Source of the DNA: Streptomonospora sp. PA3 | Lineage (GTDB): Bacteria > Actinomycetota > Actinomycetes > Streptosporangiales > Streptosporangiaceae | Direction of reading: 5' to 3' | Length of the DNA: 64,000 nucleotides | Assembly (NCBI RefSeq): GCF_009728995.1 | Contig: NZ_VTZW01000007.1 | Coordinates: 186,001 to 250,000 of the forward strand | Shown: piece after piece, positions 24,977 to 33,601 of the stretch | Layout of the letters: each line of letters starts with the position of its first letter | Numbering within the stretch: the stretch's first letter is position 1 | Position numbers and translations under genes: made by a program | The notes under the pieces: generated by a model | Told to the model about the DNA's origin: nothing | The model's input: only the letters and a program-made list of their open reading frames with translations | Databases searched by the model: none

Positions 24977-25214
24977 CACGGGACGGTAACACGTCCAGTG
25001 GGTGACGTTTTGCGAAATTCGTCGTAAAAACCCGTTCTGGCGGGATATGGGGCGAAGGAGGCCCACGGGACCCGAGTGAGACCTTCGTCTCCTTCGACCG
25101 GTCCGCCCCCGCTGCGCCCGCGCGGCGCCCGGCGCCCGGAGCCCGGCCAAGACCCGTGTCTACCGGGCGCCGGCACCCCGGTCAACCGCACCCGCCCAAC
25201 CCCGGCGCTTGACC

Positions 25215-25901
25215 TCAGACCGAGGCGAGCGCGGCGGCGCGGTAGCGGGCGGCCGCGGCCGCCGCCACAGCCGGGTCGGGACACAGCGGCGCGGCCACCG
25301 CGTCGGCGCCCGCCCCGGCCAGGCGCCGGTGGAACAGGCCCGGCGCCAGCAGCCAGGAGGCCAGCGCCACGCGCCGGTGCCCGCGAGCGCGCATCCGCTC
25401 CACCGCCTCGGCGACACCCGGCTGGGCCGTGGCGACATAGCCCTCCTGCACCGGGGTCTCCAGCAGCTTTGCCAGCCGCCGCGCGGCGCCGGCGACCTGG
25501 CCGCGCGCATCGGGGTCGGAGGAGCCGGCCGCGGCCAGCACCACGGCCTCGCCCCGGCGCCAGCCGGCCTGGCGCAGCCGCCGACGGGCCGCCTCCACCA
25601 GCAGCCGGTCGGCGCCCAGCGCCTCGGCCACCACCGCGTCGCCGCGCCCGGCACGCTCCAGCTGGGCGGGGATGTCCACCCGCACGTGGTATCCGGCCGC
25701 CAGGAACGCGGGCACCACCACCACGGGCCCCTCGATCGCCGCGGCCGCCTCGCCCACGTCGGGGGCGCACACGTCGGCGAAGCCCAGCCCCACCCGCGCC
25801 CCGGTCAGCCCGGCCACGTCCGCGGCCAGGCGCCGGGCCGCGGCCACCCCCCGCCGATCGCGGGTGCCGTGCACGGCCAGCAGCAGAGCGGGATCGGCCA
25901 T
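25215..25901 (-). CDS. Sirohydrochlorin chelatase (CbiX/SirB family)
   Basis: A 228-residue enzyme that inserts Fe(II) (or cobalt) into sirohydrochlorin. The chelatase fold begins LLLAVHGTRDRRG, with the N-terminal metal-binding His, and a second His lies in AAGYHVRVDIPAQL. The C-terminal half repeats the fold: VLAAAGSSDPDARGQV and ASWLLAPGLFHRRLAGAGAD. In this position it completes siroheme for the nitrite reductase NirB encoded upstream in the same cluster. Its ATG overlaps the hemD stop as TGATG. The length fits the two-domain form. Confidence 0.88.
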   Translation of the reverse strand: MADPALLLAVHGTRDRRGVAAARRLAADVAGLTGARVGLGFADVCAPDVGEAAAAIEGPVVVVPAFLAAGYHVRVDIPAQLERAGRGDAVVAEALGADRLLVEAARRRLRQAGWRRGEAVVLAAAGSSDPDARGQVAGAARRLAKLLETPVQEGYVATAQPGVAEAVERMRARGHRRVALASWLLAPGLFHRRLAGAGADAVAAPLCPDPAVAAAAAARYRAAALASV

Positions 25902-27094
25902 CAGTCGCCTCCGTGCGCGCACTCGCCGGTCTCCAGCGCGAGCCGGTAGCCGCGCTTGACCACGGTCTGGATGATCGCGGGATCGCCCAGCGCACCGCGC
26001 AGCCGCGCCACGGCGGTCTCCACGGCGTGGGCGTCGCCGTCGCCGCCCAGGCAGGCCAGCAGCTCGCCGCGGTCGCGGACCTGGCCCGGGCGGCGGGCGA
26101 GCTCGCGCAGCAGCCGCATCAGCGCCGGCGAGACGGGCCGCACAGCGCCGTCGACCAGCACGGCGTGCCCGCGCAGCCGCAGGCGGTGCCCGGCCACCGG
26201 CAGGCTCGGGCACCGCTCGGGCAGCTCCTCGGCCAGGCGCTTGACCAAAGCCCCGATGCGGGCCCGCTCGGGCCAGAGCACGGGCACGTCCTCGGCCGCC
26301 AGCGGCCGCGCGGTCACCGGGCCCACGCACATCGCCAGGGTCGGGCCCCGCAGCCGCTCGACGAGGCGGCGGTGGGCGCCCAGCCGGCGCGCACGATCCA
26401 GCAGGGACGCCGCCGCGGGGGCACTGGTGAAGGTGACGGCGTCCACGCCGCCGCCGGCCACGTCCTCGATCAGCCGGTCCAGCGCCGCGGTGTCCTCGGG
26501 CTCGGTCCACCGGTAGACGGGCACCTCCACCACATCGGCGCCGGCCATGCGCAGGGCCGCGCAGAAGTCGGGCAGGGGCTCGCCGTGCAGCTGCACGGCC
26601 ACGCGCAGCCCCTCCACCCCCGACTCCAGCAGGTAGTCCAGCACCTCGGCCGAGGACTCCGAGGGCGGCGACCACTCCTCGGTCAACCCCGCGGCGCGCA
26701 CCGCCCCCTTGGCCTTGGGGCCGCGGGCCAGCAGCCGGGAGGAGCCCATCGCCGCCACCAGCTCCTCGGCGCTGCCCCAGGTGTCGCAGGCCTCCACCCA
26801 GCCGCGGAACCCGATCCCGGTGGTGGCCACCACCACGTCGGCGGGGCGGCGGATCAGCTCGCGCGAGGCCGCGGCCAGGCGCTGGTCGTCGCTGAGCGGC
26901 ACGATGCGCAGCGCCGGGGCGCCCACCACCGCGGCGCCCTTGCGGCCCAGCAGCGCCGACAGCTCCTCGGCGCGCCGGGCCGCGGTGACGGCGACGGTGA
27001 ACCCGGCCAGCGGCGCCGTGGTCGCCGCACCGGCGGGCGCCTGCTCGTCGGGGGCCCGGCGCGCGGCGGGCGCGCTCGGCGGTGTGGGCGTCAT
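25901..27094 (-). CDS. hemD: Uroporphyrinogen-III synthase fused to a winged-helix domain
   Basis: A 397-residue fusion. The first 270 residues are uroporphyrinogen-III synthase, closing the tetrapyrrole ring on the way to siroheme (GFTVAVTAARRAEELSALL, ADVVVATTGIGFRGWVEA, AVTFTSAPAAASLLDRA). The last 100 residues form an OmpR/PhoB-type DNA-binding winged helix (LMRLLRELARRPGQVRDRGEL, AVETAVARLRGALGDPAIIQ, TVVKRGYRLAL). There is no receiver domain. In actinobacteria this fusion is recurrent next to nirBD, and the DNA-binding part may regulate nitrate or nitrite genes; that role is inference here. It overlaps nirD by four bases (ATGA). Confidence 0.9.
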   Translation of the reverse strand: MTPTPPSAPAARRAPDEQAPAGAATTAPLAGFTVAVTAARRAEELSALLGRKGAAVVGAPALRIVPLSDDQRLAAASRELIRRPADVVVATTGIGFRGWVEACDTWGSAEELVAAMGSSRLLARGPKAKGAVRAAGLTEEWSPPSESSAEVLDYLLESGVEGLRVAVQLHGEPLPDFCAALRMAGADVVEVPVYRWTEPEDTAALDRLIEDVAGGGVDAVTFTSAPAAASLLDRARRLGAHRRLVERLRGPTLAMCVGPVTARPLAAEDVPVLWPERARIGALVKRLAEELPERCPSLPVAGHRLRLRGHAVLVDGAVRPVSPALMRLLRELARRPGQVRDRGELLACLGGDGDAHAVETAVARLRGALGDPAIIQTVVKRGYRLALETGECAHGGD

Positions 27095-27468
27095 ACTCCC
27101 GCCTCGCCGGGCCGGGAGCAGACCTCCACCACACCCGCGCGCACCCGCACCGCGTAGGTGGCCAGGGCCACGTCCGGATCGTCCAGGCAGCGGCCGGTGC
27201 GCAGCGAGAACACCTGCTTGAGCATGGGCGAGGCGACGGTGGGCTCGCCGGCGCGATCGCCCACGATGCCGCGCGACATCACGGCCGCCCCGCTGAAGGG
27301 GTCGATGTTGCCCACGGCGTAGAGCTCGTCGCCGTGGGTGCGGAAGAGGGCGGCCTGTGCGGCATCGGGCAGCAGCACGGCCACGCCCCGTTCGCGGATG
27401 AGCCGGTCGCGGCCGCAGGCGGCCACCCACAGCGACGCCGAGCTCACGGGCAGGGTCGGGGTGCTCAT
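27091..27468 (-). CDS. nirD: Assimilatory nitrite reductase small subunit
   Basis: A 125-residue Rieske-fold protein that pairs with NirB for NADH-dependent reduction of nitrite to ammonium. It shows the NirD pattern GVAVLLPDAAQAALFRTHGD, AVGNIDPFSGAAVMSRGIVG and VASPMLKQVFSLRTGRCLDD. As usual for NirD the Rieske Cys-His ligands are absent. The ATG follows an AAGGAGA ribosome binding site. It lies 95 bases after nirB and overlaps hemD, so the four genes nirB-nirD-hemD-chelatase look like one transcript. Confidence 0.92.
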   Translation of the reverse strand: MSTPTLPVSSASLWVAACGRDRLIRERGVAVLLPDAAQAALFRTHGDELYAVGNIDPFSGAAVMSRGIVGDRAGEPTVASPMLKQVFSLRTGRCLDDPDVALATYAVRVRAGVVEVCSRPGEAGV

Positions 27469-27563
27469 CGGGTCTCCTTCGTCGGCGCCCCCGCCGACGG
27501 CGGCGGAGGGGATCGGACAGGCTGCGCACCGCGGCCGGGCGGGCGCCCGGCCGCGGTGCGGCG

Positions 27564-30122
27564 CTAGGCGGTTCCGGCGGCGGCGGGCTCCGATGCGCCG
27601 CGGCGGGCGGGCATGCCCAGGGCCACCGGCCCGGCCGGGACGGGCTGGTCGCGTTCGATCTCGAAGGAAATGGTGGGGTCGGGCGCCTCCGGGGCGTTGG
27701 CGAAGGAGACGAAGCGCGCCAGCTTCTCGGGGTCCTCCAGCACACCGCGCCACTCGTCGGCGTAGCCGGATACATGGCGCGCCATGGCCTCCTCCAGTTC
27801 CGCGGCGATGCCCAGGCTGTCCTCGACCACCACCGCGCGCAGGTGGTCCAGACCGCCCTCCAGCTGCTCGATCCAGGCGGCGGTGCGCTGCAGCCGGTCG
27901 GCGGTGCGGATGTAGAACATCAGGAACCGGTCGATGTAGCGGATGAGCGTCTCGTCGTCGAGATCGGCGGCCAGCAGCTCGGCGTGGCGGGGGGTGAAGC
28001 CGCCGTTGCCGCCGACATAGAGGTTCCAGCCGTGCTCGGTGGCGATGACGCCGAAGTCCTTGCCGCGCGCCTCGGCGCACTCGCGCGCGCACCCCGAGAC
28101 CGCCGACTTGAGCTTGTGCGGCGACCGCAGGCCGCGGTAGCGCAGCTCCAACCGGATGGCCATGCCCACCGAGTCCTGCACCCCGTAGCGGCACCAGGTG
28201 CTGCCCACACACGACTTCACCGTGCGCAGCGCCTTGCCGTAGGCGTGGCCGGACTCGAACCCGGCCTCCACCAGCCGGGCCCACACCGCCGGCAGCTGCT
28301 CGACGCGGGCGCCCAGCAGGTCGATGCGCTGAGCACCGGTGATCTTGGTGTAGAGGCCGAACTCGCGGGCGACCTCGCCGATGACGATGAGCTTGTCGGG
28401 GGTGATCTCCCCGCCGGGGATGCGCGGCACCACCGAGTAGGTGCCGTTGCGCTGCAGGTTGGCCAGGAAGTGGTCGTTGGTGTCCTGCAGCGCGGCCTGC
28501 TCGCCCTCCAGGATGTGGCCGCCGCCCAGCGACGCCAGGATCGAGGCCACCGCCGGCTTGCAGATGTCGCAGCCGCGCCCGGTGCCGTGGCGGGCGATCA
28601 GCTCGGAGAAGGTGGCGACGCCGGTGGCCGTGACGATCTCCACCAGCTCGGCGCGGGAGTGCGCGAAATGCTCGCACAGCGCCTTGGACTGCTCGATCCC
28701 CGAATCGGCCAGCAGGTTCTTCAGCAGCGGCACGCACGAGCCGCAGCTGGTGCCGGCGCGGGTGCAGGCCTTCAGCGCGGGAATGTCGGTGCTGCCCTGG
28801 GCGATGGCGTCGGTGACCGTCCCCTTGGTCACGGCGTTGCACGAGCACACCTGGGCGTCGTCGGGCAGCGCCGCCACCCCCGCCCCGGCCGCGGCCCCGC
28901 CGCGCTCGGGCGCGATCAGACCGAGCGGGTCGCCGGGCAGCGCGCGCCCCACCAGCGGCCGCAGGCCCGCATAGGCCGAGGCGTCGCCCACCAGCACCCC
29001 GCCCAGCAGGGTCGAGGCGTCGTCGGAGACCACGAGCTTGGCGTAGCGGCCCCCGGGGGCGTCGTTGAGCACCACCTCCAAGGCGCCCTCGGTCTCCCCC
29101 TGGGCGTCGCCGAAGCTGGCCACGTCCACCCCCAGCAGCTTGAGCTTGGTGGAGGTGTCGGCGCCGGTGAACTCCGCCGCGCCGCCGGCCAGGTTCTCCG
29201 CGGCGACCTCGGCCATGGCGTTGCCGGGGGCCACCAGGCCGTAGACGGTGCCCTGGGTGCTGGCGCACTCGCCCACGGCGTAAATGCGGGGGTCGCTGGT
29301 GCGGCAGGCGGAGTCCACGGCCACGCCCCCGCGGGGGCCGATCTCCAGCCCCGCCGCGCGGGCGAGCTCATCGCGGGGACGCACACCCACCGAGAACACG
29401 ACGACGCCGGCGTCGATCCGCTCCTGGCCGGGCCCCTCCTCACCCAGCAGCACCCGCAGGCCGCCCCGGGGGTCGGGTTCGATGCCGGCGAGCCCGGCGG
29501 CGGTGTGGCAGGTGACGCCGGTCTCGGCGACCAGCCGGCCCAGCACCGCTCCCCCGCCCTCGTCGACCTGGCGCGGCATCAACCAGGGCGCCATCTCCAC
29601 CACGTGGGGCTGAAGACCCAGCAGCCTCAGGGCGTTGGCGGCCTCAAGACCCAGCAGGCCCCCGCCGACGACCACCCCGGCGGTGTCGTCCCGCGCCGCC
29701 GCGGCGCGGGCGGTGGCGGTGATGGCCTCCAGATCCTCGATGGTGCGGTAGACGTGGCAGCCGGGCAGGTCGCGGCCGGGCACCGGGGGCACGAACGGCG
29801 CGGAGCCGGTGGCCAGCACCAGGGCGTCGTAGGCCAGCGTGCGCCCGGTGGAGGTCTCCACGGTGCGCGCCGCGCGATCCAGGGCGGTGGCCGCCTCGCC
29901 CAGCAGCAGCTCCACGTTGCCGTGGCGCGCCAGGTCGGGCAGGCGCAGGTCGAACTCGCCGGCGCCGTCGAAGTAGGAGGACAGGGCGACGCGGTCGTAG
30001 GCGGGGCGCGGTTCCTCCCCCAGGACGGTGACGTGCCAGGGTTCGGCGGTGTCGCGGCTGAGGACGGCCTCGACGAGGCGGTGTCCGACCATGCCGTTTC
30101 CGATGACCACGAGCTGTCTCAT
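27564..30122 (-). CDS. nirB: Assimilatory nitrite reductase large subunit
   Basis: An 852-residue cytoplasmic enzyme reducing nitrite to ammonium with NAD(P)H. Domains in order: an FAD/NAD pyridine nucleotide oxidoreductase (VVIGNGMVGHRLVEA at the N-terminus; GVVVGGGLLGLEAANALR for NAD); BFD-like [2Fe-2S] segments (CSCNAVTKG, CGSC and GCDICKPAV around residues 430-520); then ferredoxin-like and siroheme/[4Fe-4S] domains with the cluster cysteines in CVGSTWCRYG and VSGCARECAEARG. The length is normal. Siroheme is supplied by hemD and the chelatase downstream. A GlnR-like site array lies about 225-275 bases upstream. Confidence 0.95.
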   Translation of the reverse strand: MRQLVVIGNGMVGHRLVEAVLSRDTAEPWHVTVLGEEPRPAYDRVALSSYFDGAGEFDLRLPDLARHGNVELLLGEAATALDRAARTVETSTGRTLAYDALVLATGSAPFVPPVPGRDLPGCHVYRTIEDLEAITATARAAAARDDTAGVVVGGGLLGLEAANALRLLGLQPHVVEMAPWLMPRQVDEGGGAVLGRLVAETGVTCHTAAGLAGIEPDPRGGLRVLLGEEGPGQERIDAGVVVFSVGVRPRDELARAAGLEIGPRGGVAVDSACRTSDPRIYAVGECASTQGTVYGLVAPGNAMAEVAAENLAGGAAEFTGADTSTKLKLLGVDVASFGDAQGETEGALEVVLNDAPGGRYAKLVVSDDASTLLGGVLVGDASAYAGLRPLVGRALPGDPLGLIAPERGGAAAGAGVAALPDDAQVCSCNAVTKGTVTDAIAQGSTDIPALKACTRAGTSCGSCVPLLKNLLADSGIEQSKALCEHFAHSRAELVEIVTATGVATFSELIARHGTGRGCDICKPAVASILASLGGGHILEGEQAALQDTNDHFLANLQRNGTYSVVPRIPGGEITPDKLIVIGEVAREFGLYTKITGAQRIDLLGARVEQLPAVWARLVEAGFESGHAYGKALRTVKSCVGSTWCRYGVQDSVGMAIRLELRYRGLRSPHKLKSAVSGCARECAEARGKDFGVIATEHGWNLYVGGNGGFTPRHAELLAADLDDETLIRYIDRFLMFYIRTADRLQRTAAWIEQLEGGLDHLRAVVVEDSLGIAAELEEAMARHVSGYADEWRGVLEDPEKLARFVSFANAPEAPDPTISFEIERDQPVPAGPVALGMPARRGASEPAAAGTA

Positions 30123-30197
30123 GCCGGGTTCTTCTCCTCGCTGGTGGGCGTGTTTCCCGCGGGTCTAGGGGGTGCTTCGACGCGCCGTCTTCCCTCC

Positions 30198-30291
30198 TCG
30201 CTCGTCGGTCCAGACGGCGCCGCACCCCTCCGACCCGCTCGGGCCTCGCTCCCTTGCTCGTCGGCCCGGACGGCGCCGCGCCCCTCGGCCC
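30198..30291. repeat. Two 39-bp direct repeats in the nirB leader
   Basis: Copies at 30198-30236 and 30253-30291 (period 55) share GCTCGTCGG, GACGGCGCCGC and CCCCTC. They differ at only a few positions. They would be transcribed in the 5' part of the nirB message. Confidence 0.6.
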
Positions 30292-30346
30292 GCTTGCGCC
30301 GGGCACGGCGGCCGGTGCTCTGTGCCATTCACACAACCCGGAGCGT

Positions 30347-30395
30347 GTTTCGCGACCGTCAGCCGTCCGTGAAGGAGATGTTTCGTTTCCCTGTC
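30347..30395 (-). promoter_or_regulatory. GlnR-like operator array upstream of nirB
   Basis: Read on the minus strand, half-sites recur every 11 bases: GACAG, GAAAC, TTCAC, CTGAC, GAAAC, each separated by six bases. The GlnR consensus in actinomycetes is gTnAC-n6-GaAAC repeated with n6 spacing. CTGAC-n6-GAAAC is the best match, and GAAAC-n6-TTCAC continues the 11-bp phase. nirB is a known GlnR target in Streptomyces, which supports the assignment. Confidence 0.55.
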
Positions 30396-30441
30396 ATCGC
30401 CGGCGGCAGGGAGGTGAACGCCCGAAAACGGCACGCCAAAA

Positions 30442-30479
30442 GGCCCGCGCCCCGGCCCCGGAGGGTCGGCGCGCGGGCC
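30442..30479 (-). terminator. Terminator hairpin after the pao operon
   Basis: On the minus strand GGCCCGCGC (30479-30471) pairs with GCGCGGGCC (30450-30442), followed directly by TTTTGG. It lies just beyond the paoC stop and would separate the pao operon from nirB. Confidence 0.65.
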
Positions 30480-30491
30480 CGCACGCGGTGG

Positions 30492-32588
30492 TCAGGCGCC
30501 GATGAAGTCGTCCAGGCGCACCGGCAGGCTGCGCACCCGCACCCCGGTGGCGTGGTAGGCGGCGTTGGCCACGGCCGCGGCCGTGCCCACGATCCCGATC
30601 TCGCCGATGCCCTTGGCCCCCAGCGGGTTGACCAGAGGGTCCTCCTCGTCGATCCAGTGGGCCTGGACGTCCTCCACATCGGCGTTGGCGGCGATGTGGT
30701 ACTCGGCGAAGTCGCCGTTGACGACGTGGCCGAACCGCGCATCGACGACGCTCTCCTCGTGCAGCGCCATCGACAGCCCCATGGTCATACCGCCCGTGAA
30801 CTGCGAACGGGCGGTGCGGGCGTTGACGATGCGCCCGGCGGCGAACACGCCCAGCAGCCGCGGCACCCGCACCTCGCCCGTGGCCGCGTGCACCCGCACC
30901 TCGGCGAACTGGGCGCCGTAGGCATACATCGCATAGTCGTCCTGGGCGGGGTTGGCCGGCAGGTGCCCGGTGGCCTCCGCACCCGGCTCGGGCCGCTCCC
31001 CGTGGCCGCGGCGGAACTCCTCGGCGGCGGCGTGGATCGTCGACCCCCACGACATCAGCCCCGTGGAACCCCCCGCCAGCGACGCCTCGGGCAGCGAGCT
31101 GTCGCCCAGGCGCACCCGCACCCGCTCCAGCGGCACCCCCAACGCGTCGGCGGCCACCTGCGCCAGCGCCGTCCAGGCGCCGGTGCCGATGTCGGCGGCG
31201 GCCAGCGACACCGCATAGACCCCCTCGCCCTCGTAGCGGATGCGGGCCCAGGAGTCCCCCGGCGGCGGCACCACCGGGTAGGCCGAAGCGGCCACCCCCA
31301 TGCCCACGCGCCAACCGTTCTCCACCCGCCCGCCGGGCTCGGGCGCCCGGTCGGCCCACCCGAAGCGGCGCGCACCCTCGCGCAGGCAGGCCGCCAGGTT
31401 GCGGCTGGAGAAGGGCTTGCCGGTATGCGGGTCGCGCTCGGGTTCGTTGCGCAACCGCACCTCGATGGGATCCAGTCCGCACGCCCAGGCCAACTCGTCC
31501 ATGGCCACCTCGGGACCGAACATGCCCGGGCACTCCCCCGGCGCCCGCATCCACGTGGGCACCGCGGCGTCGAGCCGGACCACGCGATGGCCCATGCGCC
31601 GGTTCGGCGCGGCATACATCGACTTGGCCGGCCCCGCGGCCTCCTCGACGAAATCGGCGACATGCGAACTCTGCACCGTGGCCACCACGTCCACACCCGA
31701 CAACCGGCCGTCGGCGCCCGCACTCAACCGCACCCGCTGGATGGTGGGGCTGCGATAGCCCACCAGCGCGAACATCTGCCGCCGGGTCAGCGCCAGCTTG
31801 ACCCAGCGCCCCGGCAGCGCGACCGCGGCCAGCACCGCCAGCACCGTGGGAGCGTGCAGCGGCCCCTTGGAGCCGAACCCCCCGCCCACGTAGGGGGCGA
31901 CGACGTGGACGCGCTCGGGCTCCATCCCCAGCAGCGCCGCCACCGTGCGGCGGACCTCATAGGAGCCCTGCGTGGACTCGTACAGGAACAGCTCGCCGCC
32001 CTCGAAGCGGGCCACGGTGGTGTGCGGCTCCATGGGGTTGTTGTGCTGCATCGCCGTGGCATAGGTCTGCTCCACCACCACCTCGGCGGGCGCGGCCGAC
32101 TCCACTTCGCCCTGCCGGTGGTCCTCCTCGGGCGCCACGGCGTCGGCGCGCTGGTCGGAGAAGCCGGCGTCGTGGGGCCACTGCTCATAGCGCACGGTCA
32201 CCAAGGCGGCCGCGTGCCAGGCCGCCTCGAAGGTCTCGGCGACGACCGCGGCCACGACCTGCCCGCGGTAGGACACCTCCCCCGACTGCAGCACCGCAAG
32301 CTCGGCCACCCGCTGCAAGCCGCTGAGCTCGGCGCCGGTGTCCAGCCCCGGAGCGCCGGCGTGGGTCAGCACCGCGATGACGCCCTCCACCGCCTCGGCC
32401 TCGGCTGCGTCGACCTCCAGCACCCTCCCGCGGGCCACGGTGGCCTGCACGGGCGCGACGTAGGCCGGGTCGGCGACCCGGTACTCATAGGCGTACGGGG
32501 CGGTGCCGGCGGCCTTGGCGGGCCCGTCGCTACGAGGCGGCCCGGTACCGGTGGCCGTGCCCGGGCGGCCATAGGCGGTCGCGGTCAC
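30492..32588 (-). CDS. paoC: Molybdenum hydroxylase large subunit, PaoC/YagR-like aldehyde oxidoreductase
   Basis: A 698-residue molybdopterin-cytosine-dinucleotide subunit of the xanthine oxidase family. The N-terminal a/b hammerhead domain (GTAPYAYEYRVADPAYVAPVQ) is followed by the Moco domains (GGGFGSKGPLHAPTVLAVLAA, MRAPGECPGMFGPEVAMDEL). The C-terminus has the catalytic Glu in GAKGIGEIGIVGTAAAVANA. The partner subunits overlap it (32585-32588), and the FAD subunit carries the extra Fe-S insert of the PaoABC class, so a broad-specificity aldehyde oxidoreductase is more likely than a true xanthine dehydrogenase. The start is GTG. Its position between nas and nir genes is discussed as a finding. 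Confidence 0.85.
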   Translation of the reverse strand: MTATAYGRPGTATGTGPPRSDGPAKAAGTAPYAYEYRVADPAYVAPVQATVARGRVLEVDAAEAEAVEGVIAVLTHAGAPGLDTGAELSGLQRVAELAVLQSGEVSYRGQVVAAVVAETFEAAWHAAALVTVRYEQWPHDAGFSDQRADAVAPEEDHRQGEVESAAPAEVVVEQTYATAMQHNNPMEPHTTVARFEGGELFLYESTQGSYEVRRTVAALLGMEPERVHVVAPYVGGGFGSKGPLHAPTVLAVLAAVALPGRWVKLALTRRQMFALVGYRSPTIQRVRLSAGADGRLSGVDVVATVQSSHVADFVEEAAGPAKSMYAAPNRRMGHRVVRLDAAVPTWMRAPGECPGMFGPEVAMDELAWACGLDPIEVRLRNEPERDPHTGKPFSSRNLAACLREGARRFGWADRAPEPGGRVENGWRVGMGVAASAYPVVPPPGDSWARIRYEGEGVYAVSLAAADIGTGAWTALAQVAADALGVPLERVRVRLGDSSLPEASLAGGSTGLMSWGSTIHAAAEEFRRGHGERPEPGAEATGHLPANPAQDDYAMYAYGAQFAEVRVHAATGEVRVPRLLGVFAAGRIVNARTARSQFTGGMTMGLSMALHEESVVDARFGHVVNGDFAEYHIAANADVEDVQAHWIDEEDPLVNPLGAKGIGEIGIVGTAAAVANAAYHATGVRVRSLPVRLDDFIGA

Positions 32589-33601
32589 AGCTCCCCCTCT
32601 CCGCGCAGCTCGGCGGCGACCTCACCCAGCGTCTCGGTGACGGCGGCGCGCACCAGCTCCAGTTTGAACACGTTGCCCGGCAGCGGCCGCGCCTCCGACA
32701 GCTCGGCCTCGGCCGCGGCCGCGAAACCCGCCTCGGTGGCCGCCGACCCCCGCAGCGCCTCCTCGGCCAGCAGCGCCCGCCAGGGCTTGTGCGCCACACC
32801 GCCCAAGGCGATACGCACATCGGCCACCGTGCCGTCGGCGGCCAGCTCCAGCCCGACCGCGGCCGAGACGAGCGCGAACGCGAAGGAGGCGCGGTCGCGG
32901 ATCTTGCGGTAGCGGGCGCGGGCGGCCATCGGCATCTCCGGCAGCTCCACGGCCGTGATCAGATCCCCGCGGGAAAGCACCGTGTCCTGCTCGGGCGCCT
33001 CCCCCGGCAACCGGTGCAGCTCGGCCACCGGGATACGGCGCTCGCCCCCGGCCGCATCGGTCACCACCACCCGGGCGTCGAGCGCGACCAGCGCCACCGC
33101 CATATCGGAGGGATGGGTGGCCACGCAGTCGGGCGAAGCACCGAAAACAGCGTGATAGCGCTGATAGCCCTCCAGCGCCGAGCAGCCCGAGCCCGGCTCG
33201 CGCTTGTTGCAGGGTGTACCGGTGTCCTGGAAGTACACGCACCGCGTGCGCTGCAGCAGATTGCCGCCGGTCGTGGCCGCGTTGCGCAACTGCCCCGAAG
33301 CACCCGAAAGCAGCGCCTGCGACAGCACCGGATAGCGCTCGCGCACCAGCGGATGGGCGGCGGCCTCGCTGTTGCGGACGTTGGCGCCGATGCTGACCCC
33401 GCCCTCGCCCTCAGGCAGCGCCTCCACCCGGTCCATCGGCAGGTGGGTGATGTCCACGAGCATGTCGGGCGCCGCCACGCCCAGCTTCATGTGGTCGACC
33501 AGGTTGGTGCCCCCGCCCAGAAACGCCGCACCGGGGTGCTCGGCGACCAGGGCGGCCGCCCCGGCGGCGTCGGAGGCCCGGCGGTAGTCGAAGGGCTTCA
33601 C
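32585..33601 (-). CDS. paoB: FAD subunit of the aldehyde oxidoreductase, with an extra [4Fe-4S] insert
   Basis: A 338-residue CO-dehydrogenase flavoprotein-type subunit that passes electrons between the [2Fe-2S] centres and FAD. The FAD motif FLGGGTNLVDHMKLG is near residue 30 and SGQLRNAATTGGNLLQRTRC follows. Immediately after comes the insert YFQDTGTPCNKREPGSGCSA, whose cysteines correspond to the additional [4Fe-4S] site described for E. coli PaoB (YagS). Ordinary xanthine dehydrogenase subunits lack it. The GTG start at 33601 overlaps the paoA stop by four bases. Confidence 0.87.
   Translation of the reverse strand: MKPFDYRRASDAAGAAALVAEHPGAAFLGGGTNLVDHMKLGVAAPDMLVDITHLPMDRVEALPEGEGGVSIGANVRNSEAAAHPLVRERYPVLSQALLSGASGQLRNAATTGGNLLQRTRCVYFQDTGTPCNKREPGSGCSALEGYQRYHAVFGASPDCVATHPSDMAVALVALDARVVVTDAAGGERRIPVAELHRLPGEAPEQDTVLSRGDLITAVELPEMPMAARARYRKIRDRASFAFALVSAAVGLELAADGTVADVRIALGGVAHKPWRALLAEEALRGSAATEAGFAAAAEAELSEARPLPGNVFKLELVRAAVTETLGEVAAELRGEGEL

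Larger units (their letters stand above)
30123..30491. other. 369-bp control region between the pao operon and nirB
   Basis: No gene is visible. It contains, in order, two 39-bp direct repeats (30198-30236 and 30253-30291), the GlnR-like array (30347-30395) and a terminator hairpin for the pao operon (30442-30479). The long leader between the array and the nirB start is therefore mostly repeat. Confidence 0.6.

Noticed and set aside
24798-25215. A ydaO-type c-di-AMP riboswitch in front of the RlpA-like gene
   Set aside because: Cell-wall genes in actinobacteria often carry one, but the conserved CAGCTCACC...GTAGGCG-like end and the rest of the pattern are not present.
27774-32912. A 1,712-codon uninterrupted frame on the plus strand, opposite nirB and the pao genes
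   Set aside because: It is an antisense by-product of GC-rich third positions: its translation is Gly/Gln/His/Arg-rich with no domain, while the minus strand encodes clear enzymes.
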